NCBI GenBank assembly: GCA_964342305.1 | Contig: CAYFGK010000006.1 | Span: 38,242 to 102,241, forward strand | DNA length: 64,000 nucleotides | Origin: DT-110 sp964342305 | GTDB taxonomy: Bacteria; Bacteroidota; Bacteroidia; Chitinophagales; Saprospiraceae | Direction: 5' to 3' | In this document: positions 53,143-62,975 of the stretch, piece after piece | Layout: each line of letters begins with the position of its first letter | Numbering within the stretch: the first letter of the stretch is position 1 | Notes under the pieces: generated by a model | Database searches by the model: none | What the model was told of the DNA's origin: nothing | Seen by the model: the letters and a program-made list of their open reading frames with translations, nothing else | Position numbers and translations under genes: made by a program

Positions 53143-54613
53143 AATAATAACATGCTCTCCTCACCTTAGCCGCCTGCTTGGCCAGGCGTACTACCTGACA
53201 GGCATAGCCGTATTCGTTATCGTACCAGGCGTAGATGGTTGCGCTTTTCCCATCGGCCGATACGATGGTTGATGGGGCATCGATAACGGAGGTGGAGGTC
53301 ATACCTACGGCACTGGTGGAAACGTATTCCTCACTGGTGGAATAGTGGATCTGCTCGACCAGGTCGCCACGCAGGGATGCTTTCCGGAAATGGCCGTTCA
53401 GAGATTCCAGATTAGTCGACTTATTCAATTGAAGGTTCAGGATAGCCAACGACACATCCGGTGTTGGGACCCGAACCGCATTACCACTAAGTTTTCCGGC
53501 GAGTCCGGGCAGTACTTTGGCGACTGCTTTGGCCGCACCCGTAGAGGTTAGCACCATATTGGTGGCCGCTCCGCGACCCCGTCGGGGTTTTTTATGAAAA
53601 TTATCTAATAAATTCTGATCACTGGTATACGCGTGGATCGTTTCAATGTGGCCTTTCTCAATACCGAAGGCGTCGTCCACGAGCTTTATGACCGGTGCGA
53701 TCGCATTGGTGGTACAGGAGGCAGCACAAAAAATGTGTTCCTGCTCAAAATCAATATCCCCGTGGTTGACACCATGGACGATATTGGGTACTCCTTTGGC
53801 CGGGGCCGTCAGCATTACCTTATCGATTCCGGGGCGCAAGTGAACCGATAGCGCCTCCTTATCCCGCCATACACCGGTATTATCGATCAGGATGGCATCC
53901 TGGATACCGTATCCAAGATAATCGATATCCGCGGGTTGTCCGGCGTAGATCAATTGGATGCGATTGCCGTTAACCATCAACACGTGGCCATCTTCCAACA
54001 CCTCAACGGTACCGTGAAAATCGCCGTGCACGGAATCTGATTGCAGGAGGGCTGCTCTTTTTAAGGCTTCCGCCAAATGATCCTTCAACTTTGGGCGGAT
54101 CACGATGGCCTTCAGGCGCAGTTGTTCCCCACGACCGGTCTGGTCGATGATGCGCCGGGTCAGCAGGCGGCCAATCCGGCCAAATCCGTAGAGTACGACG
54201 TCGCGAGGCTCGGGGCGTTCCCGGTGTTCGGTTGTGAAGGTTTGCAGGCGATCGCGCACAAATTCATCCAGATTGGAATAGGTTTCCTGGTTTTTCCACT
54301 CCAGGGCGAGTTTACCCAGATCTATTTTGGCAGGGGCTAATTCGGTAAATCGATGAATAGCTTTTGCTAATTGCCAGGTGGTTCGCACGGAAACCGGGGA
54401 TCCCTGGTAGTCAATACCTAACCGATGGGCATCGAGCACTTTACTGGGACGGGTGTCGTAAATATCCTGGCGAAAAAGGACCAGTTCGATCGACCGGTCG
54501 AAACGCAGCTCGCCGGTCAGGCTCAGCAGATCCAGGGCTAATTTTTCCTGTTCACGCCAGTCGCGAATAGCCGAATCGCTCTCCTGGCGGATGAGGGTGG
54601 TTTGTTGGTTCAT
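53141..54613 (-). CDS. Glyceraldehyde-3-phosphate dehydrogenase, long form
   Basis: This 490-residue enzyme has ~130 residues before the NAD-binding Rossmann motif (VVLYGFGRIGRLL), then the catalytic Cys300 in AASCTTNAIAP, and IYAWYDNEYGYACQVVRL at the end. Long-form GAPDH proteins with this N-terminal extension are known in Bacteroidota; their cofactor preference is not readable here. The frame is open to 54718, but the first 35 residues come from the repeat and carry no similarity, so the ATG at 54613 is preferred. The 7-bp array lies at the stop codon. Confidence 0.9.
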   Translation of the reverse strand: MNQQTTLIRQESDSAIRDWREQEKLALDLLSLTGELRFDRSIELVLFRQDIYDTRPSKVLDAHRLGIDYQGSPVSVRTTWQLAKAIHRFTELAPAKIDLGKLALEWKNQETYSNLDEFVRDRLQTFTTEHRERPEPRDVVLYGFGRIGRLLTRRIIDQTGRGEQLRLKAIVIRPKLKDHLAEALKRAALLQSDSVHGDFHGTVEVLEDGHVLMVNGNRIQLIYAGQPADIDYLGYGIQDAILIDNTGVWRDKEALSVHLRPGIDKVMLTAPAKGVPNIVHGVNHGDIDFEQEHIFCAASCTTNAIAPVIKLVDDAFGIEKGHIETIHAYTSDQNLLDNFHKKPRRGRGAATNMVLTSTGAAKAVAKVLPGLAGKLSGNAVRVPTPDVSLAILNLQLNKSTNLESLNGHFRKASLRGDLVEQIHYSTSEEYVSTSAVGMTSTSVIDAPSTIVSADGKSATIYAWYDNEYGYACQVVRLAKQAAKVRRACYY

Positions 54614-54660
54614 ATTTGGTGGGCATTGAGGAGCAGGTAGCTGCTCCGAAAACAATAGAT

Positions 54661-54784
54661 TATACCAACAACGAAGTGGTTTGGTGTCCCAGCACGAAGT
54701 ACTGCGGAGCAAAACCATTTCGAGTCGGGTATATACTCGCGTGAAAAGGTTGGGCGAAGCCCAAACCTTTTCGGAAGCGGTATA
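54661..54784 (+). repeat. Hairpin element with flippable core, copy 2 (core inverted)
   Basis: TACCAACAA, core 54672-54722 bounded by CGAAGTGG and CCATTTCG, then AGTCGGGTATATACTCGCGTG. The right-hand hairpin module GAAAAGGTTGGGC-GAA-GCCCAAACCTTTTC follows, with a closing CGGTATAA. The core is reverse-complemented relative to copies 1 and 3. The surrounding 54614-55019 gap also holds a GATGGCATC-GGC-GATGCCATC hairpin (54916-54936) and the sigma-gene terminator. Confidence 0.8.
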
Positions 54785-54960
54785 ATGGTGATATACGGGT
54801 AAAGGTAGGAAGGGTTTTTGAGAAGGACGATCGGGGAATGACCGAAAAGAAAAGTTCCCAGAAGATCTGATAAGTGATGGTTTTGTCGGGGAGTGGCAAT
54901 TGAGATGGCATCGGGGATGGCATCGGCGATGCCATCTTTATCATCAACCCAGCCTAAGAA

Positions 54961-54992
54961 AAAAGGCGCACGGAATACACCGTGCGCCTTTT
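54961..54992 (-). terminator. Terminator after the primary sigma gene
   Basis: AAAAGGCGCACGG (54961-54973) and CCGTGCGCCTTTT (54980-54992), a perfect 13-bp stem with a 6-nt loop and A/T-runs on both sides. It can terminate from either strand; it lies 27 bp past the sigma gene's stop. Confidence 0.85.
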
Positions 54993-55019
54993 GTTGTCAT
55001 TACCAATCTGTCGCAATCA

Positions 55020-55889
55020 CTAAGCTCCCAGATAGTGCTTGAGCAATTTACTACGGTTCGCGGAACGTAGTTTGTTGATGGCTTTATCCTTGATCTGACG
55101 GACGCGTTCGCGGGTCAGTCCGAATTTCTCACCAATGTCTTCCAGCGACATGGGGTGTTCCACGCCGATGCCGAAATACAGTTTGATCACGTCGCACTGA
55201 CGCTCGGTCAGGGTACTCAGGCTGCGCTCGATTTCCTGTCGCAGGGATTGGTTATAATCCAGTTCCTGGTCAGTGCCTGGAGTACTGCTGTTTTCCAGCA
55301 CGTCGAGCAGGGAGTTATCTTCCCCTTCTACGAATGGAGCATCCATAGAGACGTGGCGGGCAGCAACACCCAGGGTTGTTTCGACTTCTTCGGTACCGAT
55401 ATCGAGGTTCTCGGCCAATTCGTCCGGAGAAGGTTCGCGCTCGTACTCTTGCTCGAGCTCGGAGAAGGCCTTATTGATCTTGTTGAGTGATCCTACTTTA
55501 TTGAGCGGCAGGCGTACGATTCGCGATTGCTCGGCCAGTGCTTGCAGAATTGACTGGCGGATCCACCAAACGGCGTAGGAGATAAATTTAAAACCGCGTG
55601 TCTCATCGAAACGTTGGGCGGCTTTGATCAGGCCCAGGTTACCTTCGTTGATCAGGTCACTAAGGGACAATCCCTGATTTTGGTATTGTTTGGCAACGGA
55701 AACGACGAAGCGGAGGTTGGCTTTGGTCAGTTTTTCCAGGGCAGCCTGGTCGCCCTGCTTAATCCGTTTGGCCAGTTCAACTTCTTCTTCCGGGGTTAAG
55801 AGATCGACTTTTCCTATTTCCTGTAAATACTTTTCAAGTGATTGACTTTCTCGATTGGTAATAGACTTCGTGATCTTAAGCTGTCTCAT
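55020..55889 (-). CDS. rpoD: Primary sigma factor, short sigma-70 form
   Basis: This 289-residue sigma-70 protein lacks region 1.1, as Bacteroidota primary sigmas do. Region 1.2 (SLEKYLQEIGKVDLLTPEEE), region 2 with the -7 recognition and melting block (DLINEGNLGLIKAAQRFD, FISYAVWWIRQSILQAL), region 3 and region 4 (SLEDIGEKFGLTRERVRQIKDKAINKLR) are all present. This protein is what reads TAnnTTTG promoters in this phylum. It is monocistronic with its own terminator. Confidence 0.94.
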   Translation of the reverse strand: MRQLKITKSITNRESQSLEKYLQEIGKVDLLTPEEEVELAKRIKQGDQAALEKLTKANLRFVVSVAKQYQNQGLSLSDLINEGNLGLIKAAQRFDETRGFKFISYAVWWIRQSILQALAEQSRIVRLPLNKVGSLNKINKAFSELEQEYEREPSPDELAENLDIGTEEVETTLGVAARHVSMDAPFVEGEDNSLLDVLENSSTPGTDQELDYNQSLRQEIERSLSTLTERQCDVIKLYFGIGVEHPMSLEDIGEKFGLTRERVRQIKDKAINKLRSANRSKLLKHYLGA

Positions 55890-56313
55890 CTAACTATTAC
55901 GTTTTTATTGTTTTCCAACAAAGTGACATCCGCGAACGGAAAAGATTGGGTCGGTAGGATCTGTAAATGGGATTGGGTTGGTGACTGCGTGAACCAGTCA
56001 GTAGAATTGATGTGCCAGTGTTCCGTGTTCCTTCAATGGTTCTTATCCTTTAGTACCGCTGCTCACGACTTTTTACAGCGAACAAAAATACCGGAAAAAG
56101 CTACGCAAGTCAAGGGCAACCCGCTCTTAAGCTGAAAATTGTTAACATTAAATAAACACATGACGGGGAAAAAAGATTCCGTACTTGGAAAAATCATTTT
56201 TTTCTTTTTTATTGCGACCTATCCACCAAATATTTTTCGGGTCCCCAGCGATTTTAGCAACTGTTTAGCATTCCCACCACTCGTCTGACAATTCATTTAC
56301 CAAGCTACCATTT
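55890..56313. other. 424-bp divergent intergenic region
   Basis: It lies between the sigma gene (minus) and the START-like gene (plus) and must carry both promoters. It becomes A/T-rich toward 56150-56250, with long T-runs. No gene, repeat of the two families or clear -7 box was found. Confidence 0.5.
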
Positions 56314-56694
56314 ATGGAACGAGTCAAAATCAATCTGGAATACATCTTCCGGGCTTCGCCTACTATTTTATTTAAGTTCTTCACCACCCCCTCCTGCCTC
56401 ATCCGCTGGTTTTGCGATGAAGTGGACATCAACGAGAGTGAGTACACCTTCGTTTGGCAGGGCTCGGAAGAAATTGCCGAGGTGATCGATGAAATAGAGG
56501 ACGAACTGATTCGCTTCCAGTGGGAAGATGCCGAAGATGAGGAAGAGTATCTCGAGTTCCATATCTCCCGGTCACCTGTTACCTCCGAAACCATCCTCGT
56601 TATTTCTGACTTCTGCGACGAAGATGAGGTCGACGATCAAACACAATACTGGGATAACCTCATGGATAAACTCCGGAAAGCTACCGGTGGATAA
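56314..56694 (+). CDS. START-like (SRPBCC superfamily) domain protein
   Basis: This 126-residue protein begins MERVKINLEYIFRASPTILFKFFTTP and has the WFCDEVDI and FVWQGSEEIAEVIDE blocks of the small START-like family found across Bacteroidota. Acidic residues are abundant (DEIEDELIRFQWEDAEDEEE). A helix-grip ligand pocket is expected; the ligand is unknown. It lies beside the primary sigma gene but is transcribed away from it. Confidence 0.78.
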   Translation: MERVKINLEYIFRASPTILFKFFTTPSCLIRWFCDEVDINESEYTFVWQGSEEIAEVIDEIEDELIRFQWEDAEDEEEYLEFHISRSPVTSETILVISDFCDEDEVDDQTQYWDNLMDKLRKATGG

Positions 56695-56821
56695 TCCCGG
56701 TCTGATCCTCGCAATTTAGTTGTACTATTAACCTAACGGATGATGGAGGGTTTCGTTCTATCGAAAGGTAGAAAGGATTGTGTACATTGCCGGATGTACC
56801 CCAACAACTAAAAAAATCTTC

Positions 56822-59524
56822 ATGCACCTCACTTTTGGTCTCGCGCTGGATCAATTGCACATACCGCTACCCAATCTGGCAGAAGGTAATCGACTGTACG
56901 TGGGTCCTCAGCTCCTCTTGGATCGACTGGAAACCTTCCTCGGGTATGCGTACCCCCAGCGACAGAATGAATACCTGCGGATTGAACAGTACCGGCAGGC
57001 CTTACACCACCACCTGCAATCAGCATCCGAATTGCCCTTTTACTATCGCTCCTTTCAGGCCGATGCTTTTGCCACTGCTGCGGAACTACTCGATCGGCGG
57101 GATGAGTTATTACTGAATGGCTGGGATTTCCGGGTTGATCCCGAAATGCCCGTTCGGTTGCTAACCCTGGCCAGCGTCGAGGACTGCATTCGCAACTCAT
57201 CCGGCCTGAGCATTTCACCGGGTTTTGCCGAAAGGTGGTGCACTATCCTCCGGGAATTGCCAAAGGGGCACCAACCTATTCAATCCGTTCTGTGTACCGA
57301 CCCTATCGACGTTTTCCCACCCCATATCCGACGATTTTTTGAGCTGATGCACGAACAGGGTATTCCCGTTGCCGAGGCTAACCAACACCAGATTACCGGG
57401 GATTCCGATCTGGCGCATTTCCAGCAAAGCCTGATCACCGGTACCCCCCGGCGGACCCCGGCGGGCGATGGTTCCCTGCTCGTACTGCGGGCCAAACGCG
57501 ATACCGATATCGCACTTACCTGGGCGGCTACCTTGCGCAAAAACCCCGACTATAATCCCTATCACCTCATACCTGACAAATCGCGTATACTCGATAACGC
57601 CATGGTTGCAGAAGGGTTACCAAGTCTGGGAATCCCCTCCAACTCCCTGGCCCGACCCAGCCTGCAGATCCTGAAACTGGCACCGGTTTTTCTATGGGAA
57701 CCCCTTGATCCCTACCAGCTGATGGAGTTTGTATCGCTTTCGCTAAAACCCCTACATGACGACCTCGCTCAGCGCATAGCTATCCTTATCGCCGATCAAC
57801 CCGGGACGCAAAGTGACCGCTGGCGAGGCATGCTGGCAGCCTTTCGTAAGGATCTGGAGGACCGTCCCCAAACTGAACAGGAAGCAATTCTGCACCAATA
57901 TCGGTTTTGGTTTGAACGCCCTCGATACGACAGCTCTTCGGAAGCACCAACGGATGAGGTTATCCGCTTATACCAGTACATCTACCACTGGGCCAGGGAA
58001 CTCCGCGAAGAGCACGCCGACCACAGCGCGCTGGCGGTCCTGGCCGAACAGGCGCGACAACTGGTTGAATTACTCAACAGCTTGCCCGAAAAGGCATTGT
58101 CGCGGCTGGAGTTAGAGCGCCTAGTTCGCACCATCTACGAACCAGCCCCCATCCAGTTCCAACCGCTGCAGGAAGGTGCACGACAGCCCGTTCATCATCC
58201 ACATGCCCTCATTGCCCCGGTGGATGATCTATGCTGGTGGAACTTCGTGCAGTACGAGGCTGATTACTTCTTTTCCCGATGGTACGAACACGAACAACAA
58301 TGGCTTGCCCAACGGTCGGTGCCCATTTCGCTGGAAACACCCGCACAGGCCAACCAACGTCTCGTCAAACTTCGCAAACAGGCTATTTTACGTACCCAAA
58401 AAAGACTGGTCCTGGTCATGCCGGAAATCGCGGAAGGACAAGATGTAATCCCACATCCCCTCTACGGTGATCTCGAAGCCAGCTTTGAAAGTCTTGCGGG
58501 TATTACCGTACATATTGATAGCGAGGATCCACCGCGTAACCTGGGACCTTACCTCAAACCGCCGGCATGGCCATCGGTGCCCCATCATCCATTGGCCAGG
58601 CCGGAGCCTTTCATTACGCTTCCCGGCAACCGGGCGATCCCACCACGCGACAAGGATACCATCACCAGCCTCGAGTCCCTGTTCTACTATCCGTACCAAT
58701 GGGTTTTCCGGCATCAGGCCCGCTGGCGCCCCTCTCCTATTTTGCGGATCGTTCCGGACCGGACCCTCCTGGGTAACCTGGCACATCGCTTATTTGAAAC
58801 CCTATTCCAGGAACCAGAAGTAATAACCTGGCCCCGGGAGCGGGTGGAAGCATGGATCGATGCGGCTGCCGCCGAACTGTTTGAACGGGAGGGGTCCGTT
58901 TTATTGTTGTACGGCCGGGAACCGACCCGTGCCCGATTTGTGAAACAATTGAAATTCGCCGCCTGGAACCTGATCGACCTGCTGCATGCGAATGGATGGT
59001 CCGTGTCCGGCACGGAGGTAGAACTCGAGGGACAATTATCCGGCAATAAAATTCGGGGACGAGCTGACCTGGTGGTAGAACGCAAGGGTGAATTTCTGGT
59101 CCTGGACCTGAAATGGAGGGGAGCGAGTTATCGCCGTCAATTAATTCGCAACGAGGAAGATCTCCAATTGGTCCTGTACGCCCGGCTGATCAGCAAGGAT
59201 CAATCCTGGGCACAATCGGCCTATTACATATTATCCACCGGTGAATTGCTGGCGCGATCCAACGAAGCCTTCCCGCAATTAGAGCCGGTCGTAACCGATG
59301 CCGACTTCATTGAAACCAACCAAATAATCTTCGGGCGTATGCAAGAAACCTACCGCTGGCGCCTGCAACAATTGGATCAAGGCCGGGTAGAGGTCCGATG
59401 CTCGGAAACAAACGACGCCCTGCAGGAATGCTATGAGGATGAGCCCATGCTTGACCTCCTGGAAATGCGAACCAATGATGCTCCCTTCGACGATTACCGG
59501 ACACTGGTCGGATTGGTGCAATAA
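56822..59524 (+). CDS. AddB-like protein with C-terminal PD-(D/E)XK nuclease domain
   Basis: The ATG at 56822 gives 900 residues; a GTG at 56780 would add 14. The N-terminus (LTFGLALDQLHIPLP, RLYVGPQLLLDRLETFLGY) resembles the helicase-like AddB/PD-(D/E)XK family. The C-terminal nuclease domain shows LETLFQEPE, GRADLVVERKG and VLDLKWRG, with the Asp and the D-x-K catalytic motif. Such proteins resect DNA ends with an AddA/UvrD-type helicase; no partner gene is in the window. I do not see the iron-sulfur cysteine set of typical AddB. It is followed by repeat copy 3. Confidence 0.78.
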   Translation: MHLTFGLALDQLHIPLPNLAEGNRLYVGPQLLLDRLETFLGYAYPQRQNEYLRIEQYRQALHHHLQSASELPFYYRSFQADAFATAAELLDRRDELLLNGWDFRVDPEMPVRLLTLASVEDCIRNSSGLSISPGFAERWCTILRELPKGHQPIQSVLCTDPIDVFPPHIRRFFELMHEQGIPVAEANQHQITGDSDLAHFQQSLITGTPRRTPAGDGSLLVLRAKRDTDIALTWAATLRKNPDYNPYHLIPDKSRILDNAMVAEGLPSLGIPSNSLARPSLQILKLAPVFLWEPLDPYQLMEFVSLSLKPLHDDLAQRIAILIADQPGTQSDRWRGMLAAFRKDLEDRPQTEQEAILHQYRFWFERPRYDSSSEAPTDEVIRLYQYIYHWARELREEHADHSALAVLAEQARQLVELLNSLPEKALSRLELERLVRTIYEPAPIQFQPLQEGARQPVHHPHALIAPVDDLCWWNFVQYEADYFFSRWYEHEQQWLAQRSVPISLETPAQANQRLVKLRKQAILRTQKRLVLVMPEIAEGQDVIPHPLYGDLEASFESLAGITVHIDSEDPPRNLGPYLKPPAWPSVPHHPLARPEPFITLPGNRAIPPRDKDTITSLESLFYYPYQWVFRHQARWRPSPILRIVPDRTLLGNLAHRLFETLFQEPEVITWPRERVEAWIDAAAAELFEREGSVLLLYGREPTRARFVKQLKFAAWNLIDLLHANGWSVSGTEVELEGQLSGNKIRGRADLVVERKGEFLVLDLKWRGASYRRQLIRNEEDLQLVLYARLISKDQSWAQSAYYILSTGELLARSNEAFPQLEPVVTDADFIETNQIIFGRMQETYRWRLQQLDQGRVEVRCSETNDALQECYEDEPMLDLLEMRTNDAPFDDYRTLVGLVQ

Positions 59525-59538
59525 ATCATTGCCGATCT

Positions 59539-59660
59539 ACCGACAACGAAGTGGTTTTGCTTCGCAGTACTTCGTGCTGGGATGCCAAACCACTTCGGGT
59601 CGAGTATATACTCGCGTGAAAAGAGTAGGCGAAGCCCTAACCTTTTCGGAAACGGTATAA
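59539..59660 (+). repeat. Hairpin element with flippable core, copy 3
   Basis: TACCGACAA, core 59547-59597 (CGAAGTGGTTTTGC... CCAAACCACTTCG), then GGTCGAGTATATACTCGCGTG, the hairpin module GAAAAGAGTAGGCGAAGCCC and CGGTATAA. The flanks match copy 2 in the same direction while the core is reversed. The rest of 59525-59965 has only a GCTTTCGCNAAAA-type motif (minus, 59887) and short doubtful frames. Confidence 0.8.
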
Positions 59661-59965
59661 ATGCATCTTGTGGATTATGGCCGACAAACCACCCTTTCCA
59701 GATTTTTGTTTACATGGAAATTAGGTGCGAAAGACAATTTTTTTTCTATTTAGCAATTCTATTCCCATGTCTGTTAATAACCCGTTCCGAAAACATCTGG
59801 CACTGGTTTTGCCTGGATATCCGGGAGAGCTGTCAACAGACCACCACACCACTACGCCCGCGAACGGACATCCGGTTTTGTATCCTTTTTTGCGAAAGCA
59901 TAAAAAGGAAAATGCATCCGATGGCCCGTCGTTTCGTATGATCCAAAAAATAAACAGACTGACGT

Positions 59966-62935
59966 ATGTCTAAATCTTTAGTTCCCTCACTGATCTGGTT
60001 GATCATCGGATTGATGGTTCACACCGGATCTGCACAGGACCGCTCGCACAAGATAGATGCCCTGCTGCAAGAACAAATGGCCCAAAAGCCCGGCCAGTAT
60101 CATCCTATCCTGGTGAGTCTCCAGGATAGGGTGGATGTGCAGGCACTGCAGGAATCCTTTACCAGACTCCGTTCCGGCAAGCACGAGCGGGCAACCATTC
60201 TCGTGGAACAACTTCAGGCCAAAGCCGGACAAACGCAACCCGCTCTCATTCAAAAGATTAGGTCGTACGGAGGATTCCGGGAGGGATCCATATCCTCCCT
60301 CTGGATTGCCAATGGTCTCTACCTCGAAGCATCTTCCGCCCTTATTAACTACCTCGGCGGGTTGGATCAGGTACGGTACATTGAATGGGATGCACCCGTC
60401 CGGCTGGAAAAAAGTGAGGGTGTGGCCGCCTTCCTGGAGCCGGGCATAGCTGAGCCAGCCTTGAAATCCATGAATGTTGATAAACTCTGGGCCAAGGGCT
60501 ATACCGGCTACGGCACCAAGGTGATGATCATTGATTCCGGAGTGGATATCATGCATCCCGCCTTACGCAGCCAAGCTAATTACAACACCGAATCACGGGC
60601 CCGCTCGACGTCCGGTTCTATTGTCGGTGACTATAGCGATGAACACGGTACAGCAGTTGCGGGCGCCATCTTGGGGTTAGATCGTATCAACCGGGACACC
60701 ATTGGCCCGGCCTTCAATGCCCGCTATATCGATGGCCCTTCCTCGAACCTCGTCAATTCTGCCGGCGATTTTGAAGGCTCGGTGCGGACTGCCTACAGCA
60801 ACCTCCAGTATGCCTTAAATCCCGATGGTGACGTATCGACCAGTGATGACATCCCCGATGTCATTAATAATAGCTGGGGATTAGCTGATAATTCAAGTCA
60901 GTTTAATTGCAACAATAGTATTTACCGCGACGTAATCGGTAGCCTGAATGCTGTCGGAGTAAGCGTTATTTTCGCCGCCGGCAATGATGGTCCCGATCCT
61001 GGCTCTGTCAATTTCCCGGGCGCTCTATCGCTTAATGACTACGTCCCGATGTCGGTAGGTGCCACGGATGCCGGAGATATTGTTTCGGATTTTTCGGGTC
61101 GTGGTCCTTCGAATTGCGGAACCGGCACACAGGCCATTAAACCAGAGGTCGTTGCACCCGGACAGCAAATTCGGACCACCACTCCGTTTGGACGTTACAG
61201 CCGTATTTCGGGAACCTCGTTCTCTACGCCATACGCCTCGGGTGTGGTATTATTACTCAAAGAAGCCTTCCCCACCCTCAATGGCCAAAAGCTCCAGGAA
61301 GCGGTTATCGAGAGTGCGAAAGACCTCGGAACAGCTGGTGTCGATAATGCCTATGGGTTTGGGAAAGTGGATGCCCTGGCGGCCTTCAATTACCTGGTGG
61401 ATCAGGGTTTTAACCCCGCGGATCCTATCAGCGCAAACAACGATGTTATTTTGGCATCAGCGGCTACCCGCAATCAGGATTGTGGCAGCCAGACCGACCT
61501 GGAGTTGACGGTCATCAATGAAGGTACCACCACCATTCGCACCTTTACCATAACCGTTCGTCAGGCTAACACCTTTGATCTCATCAATCAGACCACCTGG
61601 GATGGCGAAATTCAGCCGGGCGAGGTAAAAACCATACGACCGGGTGGCCTCGCGGCCTTCCTCGGGAATTATCCAATCCAGGTTTCGCTGGAAAGTCCCA
61701 ATGGCAGCGCGGATCGCCGATCATTTAACAATAGCCTGAAAATGAATATTAACGTTACCAACGATCCCCTGCTCCCGGTGGTCGATCCCGGCAGTGCCAC
61801 CGTTTGTCGCGGTGGTCAGGTTTTGCTGAGGGCTCAGCCTGATGGCGGTGGCCATGTACGTTGGTACGATGAACCTACGGGAGGTTCCGTCATTGCTGAG
61901 GAAAACGAGTTTCTCACCCCTTCGCTCAATGCCGATCGTATTTATTACTCCTCTCTTTTCTATAACAATAGTGCCGGCCTCGAAAACCGAAATGTGGGAA
62001 CGACCACCTTGCTGACCCCGGAAGCAGGCTTGCAATTCGATGCCCTCACCTCTTTTAACCTGAATTCCGTCAAGGTCTACGCCGATGAATTAGGCCCTAG
62101 GATCGTAGTTTTGCGGGAGCCTAATGGCCAAACGCAACAGCGTATAGTCAATATAACCAAGACCGGAGAGCAACGAGTTGATCTCAATTTTAACATAGAC
62201 CCCGGTACCGACTACGAATTGGTAGTTACGGTCGGTAAGGGTTTATCAATTACCACTACCAACGTAAACTATCCGAGAACTCTGGATAACGTGGTTCGAA
62301 TCAAAAAAGGAGTGGGAACGGTATCCACCTTTTATCCATTCTTTTACGATTGGGACGTTACTTATGAATACGTGTGTGGACGCATTCCGGTACCCATATC
62401 TGTATCGGATGACCTCGCTCCTCCGGTAAATTTTTCCTTTACGCAAGATAGTGGAAACGGTCCCCAGGTGAGTTTCCAGGACGAATCGACCGGCGCCATG
62501 TCCTGGCAATGGGATTTCGGTGACGGTGGCCAATCCGACGAAGAAAATCCCGTGCATACTTATACCGCCACCGGCACGTACACAGTATCACTCACCATTG
62601 CGAATGCCGATGGTTGCGAGAATACGACTATCCGGGAAATTACGGTGGACAATGTCACCAGCACGGCCGAGCAAAGGCGTTTGGCGCAGCAGGTAACGAT
62701 CAGTCCTAATCCGGTGCAATCCCGAACGACTATTCACTACGCACTCGATGATCTGCGTCCGCTTGGTTTTACCCTCACCGATATTGCAGGCAGGGCGATA
62801 CTTCACCGGGAAGCGGGGCGTCACAAAGAAGGGACCATTGAACTGAACCTGTCGGCCTTCGCACCCGGCACGTACTTTCTGATCATACAATCAGGTCCCT
62901 ACCGGGCCAGTAAGAAGCTGATCAAGCTCGATTAG
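59966..62935 (+). CDS. Secreted subtilisin-like protease with PKD and T9SS type A domains
   Basis: This 989-residue protein has a signal peptide (LVPSLIWLIIGLMVHTGSA), an N-terminal prodomain-like region and an S8 peptidase domain. Its triad is Asp190 (IDSGVD), His227 (EHGTAVAG) and Ser418 (GTSFSTP), with the oxyanion Asn340 (AAGND). Then come Ig-like stretches, a PKD domain (WQWDFGDGGQSDEENPVH, ~850) and a T9SS type A domain (ISPNPVQSRTTI, LTDIAGRAI, GTYFLII). It is secreted to the surface or medium and likely degrades proteins. A perfect terminator follows. Confidence 0.92.
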   Translation: MSKSLVPSLIWLIIGLMVHTGSAQDRSHKIDALLQEQMAQKPGQYHPILVSLQDRVDVQALQESFTRLRSGKHERATILVEQLQAKAGQTQPALIQKIRSYGGFREGSISSLWIANGLYLEASSALINYLGGLDQVRYIEWDAPVRLEKSEGVAAFLEPGIAEPALKSMNVDKLWAKGYTGYGTKVMIIDSGVDIMHPALRSQANYNTESRARSTSGSIVGDYSDEHGTAVAGAILGLDRINRDTIGPAFNARYIDGPSSNLVNSAGDFEGSVRTAYSNLQYALNPDGDVSTSDDIPDVINNSWGLADNSSQFNCNNSIYRDVIGSLNAVGVSVIFAAGNDGPDPGSVNFPGALSLNDYVPMSVGATDAGDIVSDFSGRGPSNCGTGTQAIKPEVVAPGQQIRTTTPFGRYSRISGTSFSTPYASGVVLLLKEAFPTLNGQKLQEAVIESAKDLGTAGVDNAYGFGKVDALAAFNYLVDQGFNPADPISANNDVILASAATRNQDCGSQTDLELTVINEGTTTIRTFTITVRQANTFDLINQTTWDGEIQPGEVKTIRPGGLAAFLGNYPIQVSLESPNGSADRRSFNNSLKMNINVTNDPLLPVVDPGSATVCRGGQVLLRAQPDGGGHVRWYDEPTGGSVIAEENEFLTPSLNADRIYYSSLFYNNSAGLENRNVGTTTLLTPEAGLQFDALTSFNLNSVKVYADELGPRIVVLREPNGQTQQRIVNITKTGEQRVDLNFNIDPGTDYELVVTVGKGLSITTTNVNYPRTLDNVVRIKKGVGTVSTFYPFFYDWDVTYEYVCGRIPVPISVSDDLAPPVNFSFTQDSGNGPQVSFQDESTGAMSWQWDFGDGGQSDEENPVHTYTATGTYTVSLTIANADGCENTTIREITVDNVTSTAEQRRLAQQVTISPNPVQSRTTIHYALDDLRPLGFTLTDIAGRAILHREAGRHKEGTIELNLSAFAPGTYFLIIQSGPYRASKKLIKLD

Positions 62936-62940
62936 CGTAC

Positions 62941-62973
62941 AAAACCGGATGCAGGTAACCTGCATCCGGTTTT
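62941..62973. terminator. Bidirectional terminator between subtilisin and ferredoxin
   Basis: A perfect 16-bp palindrome pair, AAAACCGGATGCAGGT and ACCTGCATCCGGTTTT around one base, serving convergent genes: A-run on one side, T-run on the other. It is just after the subtilisin stop and next to the ferredoxin stop codon. Confidence 0.9.
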
Positions 62974-62975
62974 CT

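Noticed and set aside
54614..54718. Extra 35 N-terminal residues of GAPDH
   Set aside because: They are encoded partly by the hairpin repeat and have no similarity to GAPDH.
59725..59973. 82-codon frame before the subtilisin gene
   Set aside because: No family resemblance, overlaps the subtilisin start and includes the iterated motif; likely chance.
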